Source: Isoetes taiwanensis (Eukaryota; Streptophyta; Lycopodiopsida; Isoetales; Isoetaceae). Taken from it: 64,000 nt of DNA. Position numbers and translations under genes: made by a program. Below the pieces are notes generated by a model. It did no database searches, was not told the DNA's origin, and saw only the letters and a list, made by a program, of their open reading frames with translations. Location of the stretch: assembly GCA_021234155.1 (NCBI GenBank), contig JAJEKV010000166.1, positions 436,324 through 500,323 of the forward strand, in the 5' to 3' direction. Shown piece after piece: positions 24,262-36,100 of the stretch (position 1 is its first letter; each line of letters starts with the position of its first letter).

Positions 24262-24402
24262 TATTTGCGTACTTGAACTATTTACTAATCAAAACATATC
24301 CACACAATATATAAAGTTATAAGAACTTAATTATTTGCATGCACAAACTATTTACTAATCACAAACATATCGACACAACACATAAACTTATAAGAACTTA
24401 CT
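24262..24402. repeat. Tandem duplication, about 70-bp unit
   Basis: Two adjacent copies share ATTTGC, ACTATTTACTAATC, ACATATC and TTATAAGAACTTA blocks in the same order with a period of about 70 bp and a handful of differences. Confidence 0.75.
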
Positions 24403-24814
24403 TGACATAAGGTTATAAGAACGTAGTTGATATTTCAAGCTCTGCAATATTGAATAATATTTGATCTTTGCTGGAATGCTGGATGGAATGTAATAAGTCT
24501 ATTGGCAAACAATATTTTGTTGAGAATGAGAATGATGCGCATGAAACTTATGTGCTTAAGTAGGGTTATTTAAGAAAAATGTTGACCTCTTACATGATGA
24601 AGGAATTAACATTAGGTGATAAGCTAACTAAGCCCAATGTTGATTAATTAGCTTATAAGTTCATTAACAAATGATAATTTTCTGATGGGTTTGCCTCATT
24701 ATTTTAGATTTATGACAAAGAGTTTGAGCTGAACAGGTTTCCCTTCATACGAGTTTCCAACTTATGCCAACAATGCTGGGCGCCATTACTAGTATAAATT
24801 ATTATTTTCCTATT

Positions 24815-25140
24815 CTTTTTTTTTGAACAGTAATAAGTCGTATTTAATTAAAGTGGGACTCATTCCATTCCCACTTTTTTTTTGTTATTTTACAAAAAGG
24901 AGCACCCAGGCAGAAAAGCATCCATAATTCAATTTTTGTGCATTAGTGTGCATCCAAGCTTTCTTCCAGTTTTCTTGGATAGCGAGTCGAGAACAAGAAC
25001 AATGCAACTCAAACATAGGAATTTCATTACAGATTGAAACCGAAGTTCTAGTTGAAAAAGATTCTTAGTTGAACATTTTGGCTCTATTTTCTTAGGTAGG
25101 TAGACAAGAGATCACAAATTCCAACAAAAATTAAGCAAAT
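24815..25140 (-). mobile_element. Probable LINE 3' end
   Basis: A T-run at 24815-24824 followed by GAACAG and a sequence tract like the other LINE 3' ends in the window (T-run then GAAG/GAAC). A 25-bp block (24835-24859) recurs exactly, inverted, at 28654-28678, which supports a repeat-family tail. No reverse transcriptase is visible and the inner limit is arbitrary. Confidence 0.35.
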
Positions 25141-25585
25141 TGTTTACTTAATCACAAAAAAATACTAATTTTGAGACACCTTATATTTATAAATGGGCTC
25201 ATTACAATATATATTATTGATTGGGTGAAGAGACCATAGTGGTCATTATTATGCACAATGATTACACCCTCTTCACACATGAACCACCTAGTGCAAAGGG
25301 CGTGGAGCTCTCTCTCACGCCAGGAAACAACTTCTGAGCGATAGAAATTTGTATGAGGAGTTCCTTCATGGGTCCGTGCTTGTATGTCCAACTCGATGTC
25401 ACCACCCTCTTCACCGGCACCTTTCTTCAATGAACTGGTCTTTTCATTGCTCCCAAGCATGTACTATCTGGTCGAGATAAGGACTGCAAAAGACAAAATC
25501 AAGTTAGTCAAGTGATGCTACAGGCAAAAAAAAAAAAATAAAACACAGTTCTTAGGGCCATTTTTGGAAAATCGAAGCCACGAGA

Positions 25586-26005
25586 GCCTTTCTCGACTTC
25601 GCGAGTCGAGAAAGGCTTCGAAGGAAAAAACAGGTTAGAGGCCTTTCGACTCGCGAGTCGAAAGGCAAAACTCAAAGCGAAAAACGTAGGTTTTGAGAAG
25701 GCCTTTCGACTCGCGAGTCGAAAGGCGGCCTCAAAGTGAAAAAACGGGTTTGAGGGCCCTTTCTCGACTTCGAAGTCGGTGAGAAAGAGCCTCTCGAGTG
25801 AAAACACGATTCGGGGTCCTTCAAAGGAAAAAACAAGTTCGAGACCCTTTCGACTTCCTTGAGTCGAGAAAGAGCCTCTCAGTGAAAACTTTGGATTCAG
25901 GTCCTTCAAAGTGAAAAACACAGTCGAGGCTCTTTCTCATTTTCGCTTGAGAAAGGAAAACAGAAAAAGTCGAGGGTCTTTCTCGACTTCATTAGTCGAG
26001 AAAGG
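25586..26005. repeat. Array of seven palindromes on a roughly 60-bp period
   Basis: Seven inverted repeats follow one another at about 25586-25616, 25641-25666, 25701-25726, 25757-25788, 25844-25872, 25931-25956 and 25978-26004. Copies two and three are identical, perfect 26-bp palindromes with half-site GCCTTTCGACTCG, exactly 60 bp apart. The others are variants of CTTTCTCGACTT...AGTCGAGAAAG. Between them lies a second conserved word of the type GTGAAAAAACRGGTT. Base changes in one arm are often matched in the other. A minus-strand open frame (25508-25921) runs through most of it and is Phe/Ser/Lys-rich, but its content is dictated by the repeat. Confidence 0.9.
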
Positions 26006-26560
26006 CGGTGAAATGAAAAGCAAGTCCGGGGGGGCTAGTTGAAGTTTCTATCTCCAATAGTATGGAGCACAAACCATGACTAATTGGACCATATTCTATA
26101 TATTTTTCTAATGCACATCATATCCTATGCACTTTCTATGTATAGTAATACAAAAATAGACGCTCTCCCTTTTAATATGTCAATCTTTACCCATAGCTTT
26201 TTTCAAAGATAGCTTTTTAAGCGGGGCCTTTATATACTATGTATTTTCTAATTTCTAATAAGCACAATATCCTATGTGACTACAAAATGGGAAGCTTTTT
26301 TAAATGGGACACCATATACAATAAGCACAATATCCTATATACTATGTATTTTTTCAATAAACACAATATCCTATGTATTTTCTATGAAAAAAAAATACTC
26401 CTTGTATATTTTCTATGAAAAAATAGACCATCACAAACTCTAAACGAGCATACAAAAGAATGCTTGAAAGAATGCCAAATAAAACTTGCCAAATATGACT
26501 AGAACTTGCGAAAATGTAAAGCTTCAAACAAACAAATCCTCTATTTCTTTTTTAACTCTT
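26006..26560. other. AT-rich stretch with local repeats
   Basis: Words such as CACAATATCCTATGTA and TTTTCTATGAAAAAA recur several times between 26090 and 26420, giving a degenerate short-range repeat. No gene seen. Confidence 0.5.
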
Positions 26561-26692
26561 TATTGTTCTTTTTACTCTACCCGATTTTTTCCCCCTCATT
26601 TTCGAAATTTGAATTTGGTACATATTTATTGTTCTTTTTTACTCTACCCGCTTTTTTTCCCCTCATTTTTGAAATTTGAATTTGGTACATAC
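26561..26692. repeat. 66-bp tandem duplication
   Basis: Two copies of a 66-bp unit beginning TATTGTTCTTTT and ending GAATTTGGTACATA, differing at a few bases and in T-run length. Followed by a short ATGGCG hexamer run near 26748-26772. Confidence 0.85.
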
Positions 26693-28891
26693 CTTTTGGT
26701 CCTGCTCTTTCCCACCGATGGCTCTAATCCCCTCATTAAGAAGACCGCTATGGCGATGGCTATGGCGATGGCGCCCTCTTTACTCTTTTTGAAGCTATTT
26801 TCCGGCACTAAAACATGCCATTTTTTGATGTTGTGCAAAAGCCGGATTCGCCAAACCCATCATCAATCGCCAATAACAAAATATATGGCGCCCCATTTGG
26901 TTCTTTTCAAGAAAAGAAAGGGCAGATAATGTATTCTTGCCAAACAAAATTAAAGGCCGATTATCGGCCTGCATCCGGAACTTGAGAGGATTACATGCAC
27001 GGGGCGAATTTGTAGGGCCGGGACAGCACAAGAAAGCAATAATAGAAGATTTTTAAGAAAGCAGATTGAAGGCGATCAGGGCGAGTCGGATTCGTGTGAA
27101 TGATGGCAAGGTCGGATGCGGAGAAAGGCGAGTCGGATCGTGAGAGGTCGGATCGGCAAGGTCGGATCTTTGCAAACCACGTTCTTCTTCTCTTTATTCT
27201 GCGGATCCGGATCTTGCGTTTATCTTCATCGTAGGGTAAATCCACGAGCTCTCTAAGAAGCGAGAATGTAGCAAATAGAAAACCGCAAGAAGAAGGCGAA
27301 GGCGGATCAAAAGCGTAAACAAGGCATGAAGCAGATGGATCAAACAAAAGCGGATGAGGAAGCAAGAAGCGGGGAGAAAACATGAATGGCGATATTTTGG
27401 GCTAGTTTTGCCGCCTCTCTTTGTTGCAAGTAGCCTATGCACCGAGATTCCTTCCTTACGTAGCGCGAGAGCCCAAGCAACGCGTATAAGATTCAACTGT
27501 ATAAAGTCTCCTCGCTCTCTTCGGATTTATCTTCTTTTGCCTTTATATCAGGCTTCTCCTCAACCTTCTGCTGAGGCCGGGATCAAAACCATTCGCACTC
27601 CACGATCCAGTTCCTACGATCGATTCGCCTTCCACCATTCTCCATTCGGGCGCCTCTCCTTTTCCCTTTTTTGTTGCCCCAACGGGCGTTTTGCCTAATA
27701 TTCTAACATCTGCTGGGTGTCGTGTTTGTGGTGTGCTCTTGCCTCTTACTCAGCGCCCCATAATAGCGAAGCCTTTTCGATTCGCCCATCAGTTGGACGG
27801 TGACCACTTATCTTTGAAGTCGTCCATTCCCATCCTAACCATACACTTTTCAGTATTTTTACCATCTGCGGTTTCTTTTGTTCCGGTTCACTCATTCGCC
27901 GGCATTCGTTTCACATTTCCTCACATTTGGGCATCATTGAGAATATATGAAGCCTTCTCTCCGCCATAGGCGGATTATAGAAGGAAGAAAGGATTATTGA
28001 GAAGAAAAAAGGAAGATGGATTATCGTGCAATTCACTTGGCGAGTGCTTTCATGAAAAGGGCGATAGAAGGGCTACAAGAAGAGGGCTGTTGCTTCATGA
28101 TTGAAACACAAAGCACAATTCTCATCGGTGAGCCCATTCTCACGCCCACTTGTGAGCGAAGAAGAAAAAAAGAAATTATCTAATTAATTATGTTTATTTG
28201 TATTTATTAATTGATTTATTGAATTTTAATTGTATTACTTATTATATTGTATTTTATTATATTTATTTATTTTATTGTTTATAATCCTTACTTTTAGATT
28301 CATCCCCTCTCCCTCTTTTCCCCCCTTGCCATCTCCTCTTTGCCATCTCCTCTTCGACTTTGCTCCTCCTTGCCCCTCCCTTGCCCCCTTACCCCTTGCC
28401 CCTTGCCCCTCCTCTTGCCCCCCTTGCCCCTTACCCACCTCCCTTTGCCCCTCTTCGCCCCCTTACCTTGAACTTCCTCCCTCCCCCTTCTTCTAACTTA
28501 CCCCTTCCATGACTTCTCTCAACTTCTCCCCTAACTTCTCCCTTCCCCTCCCCTTTCTGTCTCCACCCCCAATTTCTAGGTTTTGTAAACTTTCTCAACT
28601 ATTTATTTGGAAATGAGTCTCATTTTCAGTCTGAGTCCCAAAATTCGAGATTTGTCCCACTTTAATTAAATACGACTTTAATACGTTTACTGCGCTTTTT
28701 GGGTTGCCCCTAGGGTGACAAACCATCGCTTATGTGGGTTTGTGGCGTATCCTAGGTATATCTTTGGAATATAGCTAGGATATACTGGTGATTGCTCCAA
28801 ATGAATTGTTCCCTGTAAACCGGCGGTCACCTGCATTCTGGATCGCGGATGTTTCAACTGGGTAACTGGCAAGGCAGACCGAAGCTCCAAT
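26693..28891. other. Unassigned DNA with low-complexity tracts
   Basis: No gene recognised. GGTCGGA and GAGTCGGAT words recur at about 27070-27170. AGGCCGAT-T-ATCGGCCT (26954-26970) is a small palindrome. A pyrimidine tract of CCCCTTGCC-like units fills about 28310-28560. Opposed open frames around 27000-27970 overlap one another on both strands and show no domain. Confidence 0.5.
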
Positions 28892-29622
28892 CTGATGCTG
28901 CAACGAAACAATATGATGGGCCCTGTGCATACGGTTAAGAACAGAAGATCACATCGTATATAGCATGTTAGAAGCGCATTTTGATTGCCAGTACAAATGG
29001 TGCTCGAACAATTCTGACAAGCTGAGTATCAGAGTAAATAAGCCTAAATCCTTTTTATTTAGAGCTCCAGAAGTCCAAAAGCCCTCTAGTTGTTGCGCGA
29101 TGTCTTTCCCAGGCTACAGTAAATGCTGCAGCAGCATGAGAGGTAGATAGCACCAAGTTTTTTAATGTGATATGGTATTGCAGTCAAGTTTTCAAAAGCC
29201 TTTTGATAGATTCAAGTGTCGCAACACAGTATGTTCCTTTTAAATTTATTAAGGCATAATGCTGTGCAGCGAAACAATATGCTGGGCCCTGTGATTATGG
29301 GTAAGAATAGAAGATCATGTTAGAAGCGCATTTTGATTGCCAGTACAAATGGTGCTCGAACAGTTCCGACAAGCTGAGTATCAGAGTAAATAGGCCTAAG
29401 TCCTTTTTATTTAGAGCTCCAGAAGTCCGAAAGCTCTCTGGTTGTTGCATGGTGTTTTTCGCAAGCTACAGTAAATGCTTGCAGCAGCATGAGAGGTAGA
29501 TAGCACCAAGTTTTTTTAATGCGATATGCTATTGCAATCAAGATTTCAGAAGCCTTTTGATAGATTCAAGTGTCGCAACACAATATGTTCGTTTTAATTT
29601 TACTAAGGCATAATGTTGTTTT
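28892..29622. repeat. Tandem duplication with a 352-bp period
   Basis: Two head-to-tail copies: the word ATGTTAGAAGCGCATTTTG begins at 28965 and again at 29317. Homology covers from the CGAAACAATATG block (about 28897 and 29269) to the AAGGCATAATG block (about 29254 and 29608). By eye the copies are around 90 per cent alike. Each holds a similar 60-codon open frame starting MLEAHFDCQYKWCSN; the two frames are diverging like non-coding DNA and no domain is recognised. The unit sits directly upstream of the PPR relic. Confidence 0.9.
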
Positions 29623-29771
29623 TGAGAACTGATGTTTCTCTTTTACAAGAGAGCGGCGCTTCTAATGCGCAACAAACTTGCATGTTTATTATGGAATCTG
29701 GTGAATGGGCTTAGGATGAAAGCCAAAATCTCTTCTATCTAGGATGATCAAATTGACTCTCTTGGCAGGGT

Positions 29772-30180
29772 TTGATGAGGCTGACAACGTTTTTGGGAAA
29801 ATTCATTTCCAGGAATAGTACATGGGGACAAGAGTCAGAGACTCTTGAAATTGGAAAACTTGTCCATGCTTACTGGATAAAAGATACAGATGAATTTAAC
29901 TTTGATACGACACTTGGCAACACACTTGCAAGCACGTATATCAATTGTAAAATTATGGTGGATGCCCACTATGTATTAGATAGAATGCTTGCATTATAGT
30001 TACATGGAATGTAATTATTTCAAGGCATATAAAATATGGAGACTGAAAGAGTGGCTTCAAAGCTGTTGAACAAATGCAACTCCAGGGTCTGATCCTTGAC
30101 ATGATTACTTATGTTGTGATCTTAAATGCATGTGCATACGATCCCTGTGGTCTCCTCAGTACTGTCATGAAACCATCAGT
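29772..30180 (+). pseudogene. PPR protein pseudogene fragment (PLS type)
   Basis: The first frame (29772-29999) reads LEIGKLVHAYWIKDTDEF, NTLASTYINCKIMVDAHYVL and DRML, the familiar PPR pattern of G-K-xxHA, N-L-xx-Y-xKCG, xDAxxVFDxM. The next repeat continues one base out of phase as VTWNVIISRHIKYGD, is interrupted by TGA, then goes on SGFKAVEQMQLQGL and MITYVVILNACA. That is about three repeats of a plant organelle RNA-editing/processing PPR protein. The frame change near 29995 and the stop near 30045 show it is dead. No start region, no E/DYW tail. No poly(A) tail was seen to call it a retrocopy. Confidence 0.8.
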
Positions 30181-31082
30181 TTGGTATCCAAGATGGGTCG
30201 AGGACTTTTTGATGCTAAGGTTGCAATCATTAGATAAAAATTTGTCAGTTTACAGATTAATAGAGATCCATATCAATATGACATTTGCATCATAGATTTG
30301 TTTCTAGTCATTGGATATTTTCCTAAGATATGGTGAGCTAGAGGCAAGCTTCATGGTATCGAGTACTCTATTGTTTTGAAGTATCAATTTTGATTGATTG
30401 TAAAAACATGACTTCCGGTGATGGAAGGCAACCCCCTGTGCACACCACCTTGTTTTTATGGAAATGGCGGTGCAAGTGGTGTGATATCCACTCTAATATT
30501 GGTCATAGAAAGCAAACAATCATGTGTCTTTGACATGAAATTGGAAAGCTCCAATTGGGTAGGTTGCAATGCACTTGTGATGCATGGGTAACACCAACAT
30601 TGACATTGTGCATTATATTTCACATTTTACTTCGTGACAATTATATGGTTTCATCGTGGCTAATAGGAGAAAAAATTATTTTGTAAAATCTTATATGTTG
30701 TATAAAAGAATTTGGTCAAACAAGTACTTGCAATTGTGTTGCAGATTTTTTTTTTTTACTTCCACCCCACAAATAGCATCGATCCAAGCCGTCGATTCAT
30801 TCTGGGTAGGGACGAGCCATTATATAAGTCCACTCCATATTCGAGGCCTGTTATTGGCGTCTTCTCCGAGCATCACTTCTCTCTTCTCACAGCATCACTT
30901 CTCTCATTGACCATTGCTTCTCTTTCGTCACTCATCATCATGATCGAGTCGATCTGCCTGTGCCTTTATCACGGTCTTTTGCCTGCTCTGATCTGCCCCT
31001 GCCTTTAGATCTGTACGTTATATGGATGATTCTTGTTAGCTTTGGCTATGGTATTTTCTCTTGCATGCATGAATCTTGAGGA

Positions 31083-31205
31083 GGAGGTTAACCCTCCCCT
31101 CAAGGAAATTACGGAAAATAACTCTCGAGGCCAGAGGCCGAGAGGGTTGTTGCTGTGCCGAGAGGGTTGTTGCCGTAATTTTCAAGAGGGGAGGGATGAC
31201 CTCCC
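31083..31205. repeat. Foldback structure with roughly 31-bp arms
   Basis: Left arm 31083-31114 (ending AAATTACGG) pairs with right arm 31173-31205 (starting CCGTAATTTT), including a GGGAGGG/CCCTCCC block, with a few mismatches. The 58-bp loop contains a direct repeat of GAGAGGGTTGTTGC. No target-site duplication recognised. Confidence 0.7.
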
Positions 31206-32557
31206 TTAACCACTGGTCCGAGCAGGTTGAAGCACCGGAGTTATTGTTGGATGCAAGAATGTATGTGATGCAGATGAGGAGCTTGCTCAATCAACGATTC
31301 TGCGTTTATTTTCATCCAAATTTTTGTTGAAACAGACCTTCAACTGGAATCGGAATGATCAAATCAAACATCAATCAAGTTTTCCGGAGCTTTTGAATGC
31401 TGAAACAAAGGTAAAAATCAAAAGACATGGTTTTTTCCTGCTATAATTGAATTAAAAAAATAGTGAAAGCATTCCAACAAAATTTTTGGCCGGATTAGCA
31501 ATACAAGTACTGTAGGATTATGCTAAATGAGATGCAGATGAGGAAAAAATCAGAAAATACACATGAACTCCTTGCAACAACCGGCTATCGGATTTCTTCC
31601 TAGTCGGAAGCCATAAGCCTGAAACAAATCCGAAATGCAGGGCACAATACTCTCATTTTTCCTATCTCTAGCAAATCATTCTAAAAAGCCCATGCAGTGG
31701 AGATCATTCTAAAAAGGCCCTGCAGTGAAATCATTCTTTGCAATGAAACATCGGATTGAGGCAGCATCGGATTGAAGCATCGGATTGAGGCAGGAGATTA
31801 GCGGCATGGAGAAAAGGGGCGAGAAACAGAGGGCCGTTTGGGGCCAGTTGTCGGATCAAGTGGCATCTTCTGGTATATTCGGGTGATTACTGCAGTAATC
31901 AATGGAATATTCCCCCAGAAAAGAATATGCGAAGTATTATAGAAATAATCATTGGAATATTCTTTAACAGAAGTATATTCTAGAAATTATGCATAATAAC
32001 TTGGTTTCGATCGGATGGTGGGGAACGGTCAGATTGGCTTAACCTGCAAGGACAAGTGGTTAAGATCTTCTCCACACTCTAGGAATCATCAATTATGGCA
32101 TTTTGCTTTAACATCTGTTATACCATGACCAGGGAACCGTATCTTTTCTTTGCTGGTCGTCGCAGAACTGGAGATGGGTTGGTCTATCACCATGATTTGG
32201 CATCCGGGTTGTCGCTGGGGTTTGTCTGCTCTTAGAGGGTTCTTCAGCTGGGTCATTCTGGCCGCCAAGGAGTCATCAATCTACTAGAAGCTTCCCTATT
32301 CTACTACACAGAAGGATGATTCTGTCACTGAGTCTTTGCTGGATTTGTCTTCTGCAAGTTTTTATCCCTTATCTTTCTTTCTCGGAATTCCAATTATGAA
32401 ATCGCTCACTCCTTCTCTATATCTACTCGCTGCCTTCAATCAGATTTGTTCTTTTTGTGTTTTTTCTATACAGGTGATTGATTCACATAAATCTCAGCAC
32501 AATTTACGAACCGTGGATAAACGATGATGGTAATGCTTTGGTATGCATCTGCCCTTA

Positions 32558-32606
32558 ATTATAGAAGTGTTAGTATTCCGATTCGGAATACTAACACTTC
32601 TATAAT
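32558..32606. repeat. Perfect 24-bp inverted repeat with a 1-base centre
   Basis: Arm 32558-32581 (ATTATAGAAGTG...) is the exact reverse complement of 32583-32606, with a single T between. A chance match of this length is not expected in 64 kb. Such a tight palindrome could be a recent inverted duplication, a hairpin-forming site or an assembly fold-back. Confidence 0.95.
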
Positions 32607-33148
32607 CCGATTACAAGTTCCCTTTATGGTTCGGGATAGCTATGCATCTAACCTGATTATAAGCCACTAGTTTCTTCATGCTTTTACCTTCCATGGATCG
32701 ACAACCACCCAGCTAATTCATACCAGTTTCTTTTGCATTTTCAGATATGTTGTCACATGGATGGTTTGCATGCATTCTACTGCGGTTCGTTGGAGAGGGA
32801 CTCGAGTCTGCTTGCTTGTATGATAGGCCAAATTTCCAGCTGGTTGGAGACTAATTCCACCTAGTCCCCTCTGCTTTCTTCCTTTAGCCTTGCCGTAGAT
32901 ATGGCTCGCCCCTTCCTCTTCAGCTCACCCCTTTGCCAGGTCCGCCCCTTTGGCAGGTGGGCTTTTCCAATTAGAAAATTCATTAAGAAATGAAATCTTT
33001 TCCATATGTTCATAGATGCATAGCCCTTTGGGTCGGGCGTTGGCTCCTAAGTGTAGTCATGGGTTCGAACTATTGTTATACCTAAATTCTCCTTTCTAAA
33101 TATACTTCTGGGTTTGAACTTTTGTTATGCATGTCAACCAACTTAGTC

Positions 33149-36100
33149 TTTTTTTTTTTTTTTGAAGAACTATGTCATCAATATATTAAAAGAATGGTAA
33201 TGTTACAAAGCAAGTGAGGAGGAAGGAGAACTGCCCCAAAGAGACAGCGATACCTCGACACTCCACAACAAACTCACAGAAAAACTGCAACTCTATTGTT
33301 GTACAAACCGACCATCACCATCTACAACACCCAAGAAGTCCCGCCAAATGGAAAACTTCCGCTCTACTACTCCTGGGAACACCAGAAAGCTTTGAAATAG
33401 CTTGTACCGAGTCGAGGAATCGGAGAGGCTGCAAAATTCGCTTGAATCCCTCGAAAGATCCACAACCGCCGCTTCCAAATCAGCCACACCACCAAGCCAC
33501 GCACAAATGCAAAGGCTTCTTTTACGCCGCAAGAGCGGCCAAGCACCGAGATACACATGAAGTAGCAACTGGCTGGCTAGTCAATCTCACACAAACAGAG
33601 CCCTAACCCAATCCCAGGCAGCCCGCAAGTGAGGGCATAAAACCGCACAATGCTCCATGGGGCCTCACGATGAAGGCCACAACAAAGGGAGAGGGCTCAC
33701 ACCCGGCCTAAACCGACTCACAAGGGCATTCACCCCGATCACAGGTGCACCACCCGCCAGAAGCACCCTAACCCTCGGTGGGAGAAGTGAGCTCCATATC
33801 CACGTCCAAACCGAGCGCCGAGAACCCGAAGCTGCAAAGACCACTTGCACGAAGGGGGCGGTGTGTCATGAATAGCTTGACATCCGGTAAGAAGACCGCA
33901 CAAAGCAAAGAAGACACAACATCCGGATGAACCTTCCAAACCTGCACCACCACATCATCACGAGGGACTATAAGTATGTGTAGCGGAATACTCCGCCACA
34001 TGTTCCCGTGATAGCACGGTCCTTTGCCCCTGGTAAAAGCGAGCCTCGAAGAACTCCCACGAAGCTAGCTGACCACCCCAATACCAATCCTCCAAGGTGA
34101 GCACAGCAGCTCGCCTCCAACGAACTCAAGGTCCAGGAGCATGCACAAGGGCGACCAAGGGCAAGTCTTGGGGGGGTAGAGGAACCCACAAGAAAGGAGA
34201 AGAATGGTGATAAAGCGGAGGCATAATCTATTTGGAAGAGCACACGACATGATCCCAAGCCCGCAACACTCTGTGGAGAAAAGGGGATGCATGTGGGAAA
34301 GGCCAGAGACCATATAATGTGCCGTGGCAACTCCACATGCACAGACGGGCTTTCCAAATGCCACACAATGGCTTAAGAGACTGCAACAACAGCGCCGCAG
34401 GAGAAGATGCTCCATCCTGCGAGAATGCTCCAAACAAACTTGAGACCAACACCTTACTATGCAGCGCCAAATCCGAATAGCCAAGCCCCCATCCTCCCGG
34501 GGAGACACTTCCACCAAACCACTTTAACAACCGCCCTTCATCATCCCGCCCCACACAAAAATTTTGAACAATCTTATCAAGCTGTATCTTACCCTCGGGA
34601 GCTAGCATCGCAGATGTCATTATACATGAGTGCTACAAAGTACCGACTTGGCAATAGTGATTCTACACCGCCATGGACAACTTGCTACCCTTCCACCAAT
34701 TGAGGTGTTTCTACAACCCCCCAAAATCTCATCCCACACCCTCCCCATGGAAACATCTCCTCGAAAGGGAATACCTGACTTAGTACACACATTACCGAAG
34801 CACCTTCCAAGGAATAGAGCCAAACAAGGGGGAGGCAGAGTCATTTGGGCCATAATGCGGAGCACTTACCCCAATTAGGAAGAATGCACGAGGCCAAGGA
34901 GAAAGTATCCAACAAACCCTTCACATTTTTTAGCAAATTCTCTTACGCCACCAAGAAGAGGAAAGTGTCATCAGCAAACTGGTTAATAATCTGCTGGCTA
35001 CCATCCTGCATCCGAAGCCCATCCACCACTCCCTCCTCCACTGCAGCCAAAAACAACTGAGACAGTGCCTCCGCCACAATCGTAAACAAAAATGGCGCCA
35101 AAGGGCACCCCTGACGCACCCCTCTGCCTAAGGAGAAAAAAGGCGAGGGTTCACCGGGCACACCACCGTAGCGTCTTTGACCTATGCGGCTTCATGGTGC
35201 CTCTCAGTAAAGCGTGGACCACAGCCCAATGCTAACATCATGGCAGACAAGAACTCCCAACGGACACTATCGTAAGCTTTGGCAAAGTCAAGCTTAAGAT
35301 AGGCAATGCCTTGACCTGTTCTTCTGGCCCAATAAAGGCCCTCATAAGCTGCGGCAACATTAGTCAAAATGTTCCTCCCAGGGACAAACCCAGACTGCAC
35401 CTTACTAATGGAAGAAGTCAACACCGGCTTCAACTTCTGTCAGGGCTTTCGCAATAATCTTATACACGAGGACAACAAGGAGATAGGCCTCCAATCATTA
35501 ATAGTAGAAGGTCGCTTAACCTTAGGAATCAAAGGAAATGCATGCAAGATTCAAGATCCTATCCATTTGAGAAACTGGCAGCAACTCAAGATACACGTAC
35601 GGTACACCAGCCCCTCCCAATAATTCTGAAAGAACTCCACCGGGGATGCCATCCAGCCGGGACATTTATCCTTGGCCATGCACATACATGCCGCCGCTAA
35701 ATCCTCTCCGAGAGCTCACGCTTCAAGCTCCCGGCGGTGAGTGAGAATAGATGGCTTAACGACCCCCAAAACAAGCTCCACGCATCTCCGCTCCATAGGG
35801 AAGAGTGCGCTATATGAAAACCACGAAATGGGCATGCACATACCTCGCATATCGGCGGGATCCTCCAAAGTCCGCCATCAGCGAGAGCAAGGGGACGCCA
35901 TAGATGTTGCATATCGCCGCTGCCTAGCTACTCACGAAGAACACGGTGAACTTGTGTCCCCCTCCTTCAACCAGGTGGGGCCGCCTTCACGCGTGCCTCC
36001 TGCACTTTAACTGCTCCAGAGCAACAAGGCATTTGCAACACTTTGCATTCTCCCTAATGCCATCGAAGGTCGCGAATCCTCTCCAACTCTCGATAGAGAC

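Larger units (their letters stand above)
30181..33148. other. Unassigned DNA with two foldback structures
   Basis: No gene recognised. Contains an imperfect inverted repeat (31083-31205) and a perfect 49-bp palindrome (32558-32606), listed separately. AATATTC words recur at 31880-31980. A 63-codon frame at 32336-32527 has no domain. Confidence 0.5.

Noticed and set aside
25508-25921. A 137-codon minus-strand protein over the palindrome array
   Set aside because: Its repeats mirror the DNA palindromes exactly and it has no start context or domain; treated as a by-product of the array.
26991-27970. Overlapping open frames of 90-130 codons on both strands
   Set aside because: Frames on both strands overlap each other, have no domain, and follow from local composition and repeated GGTCGGA words.
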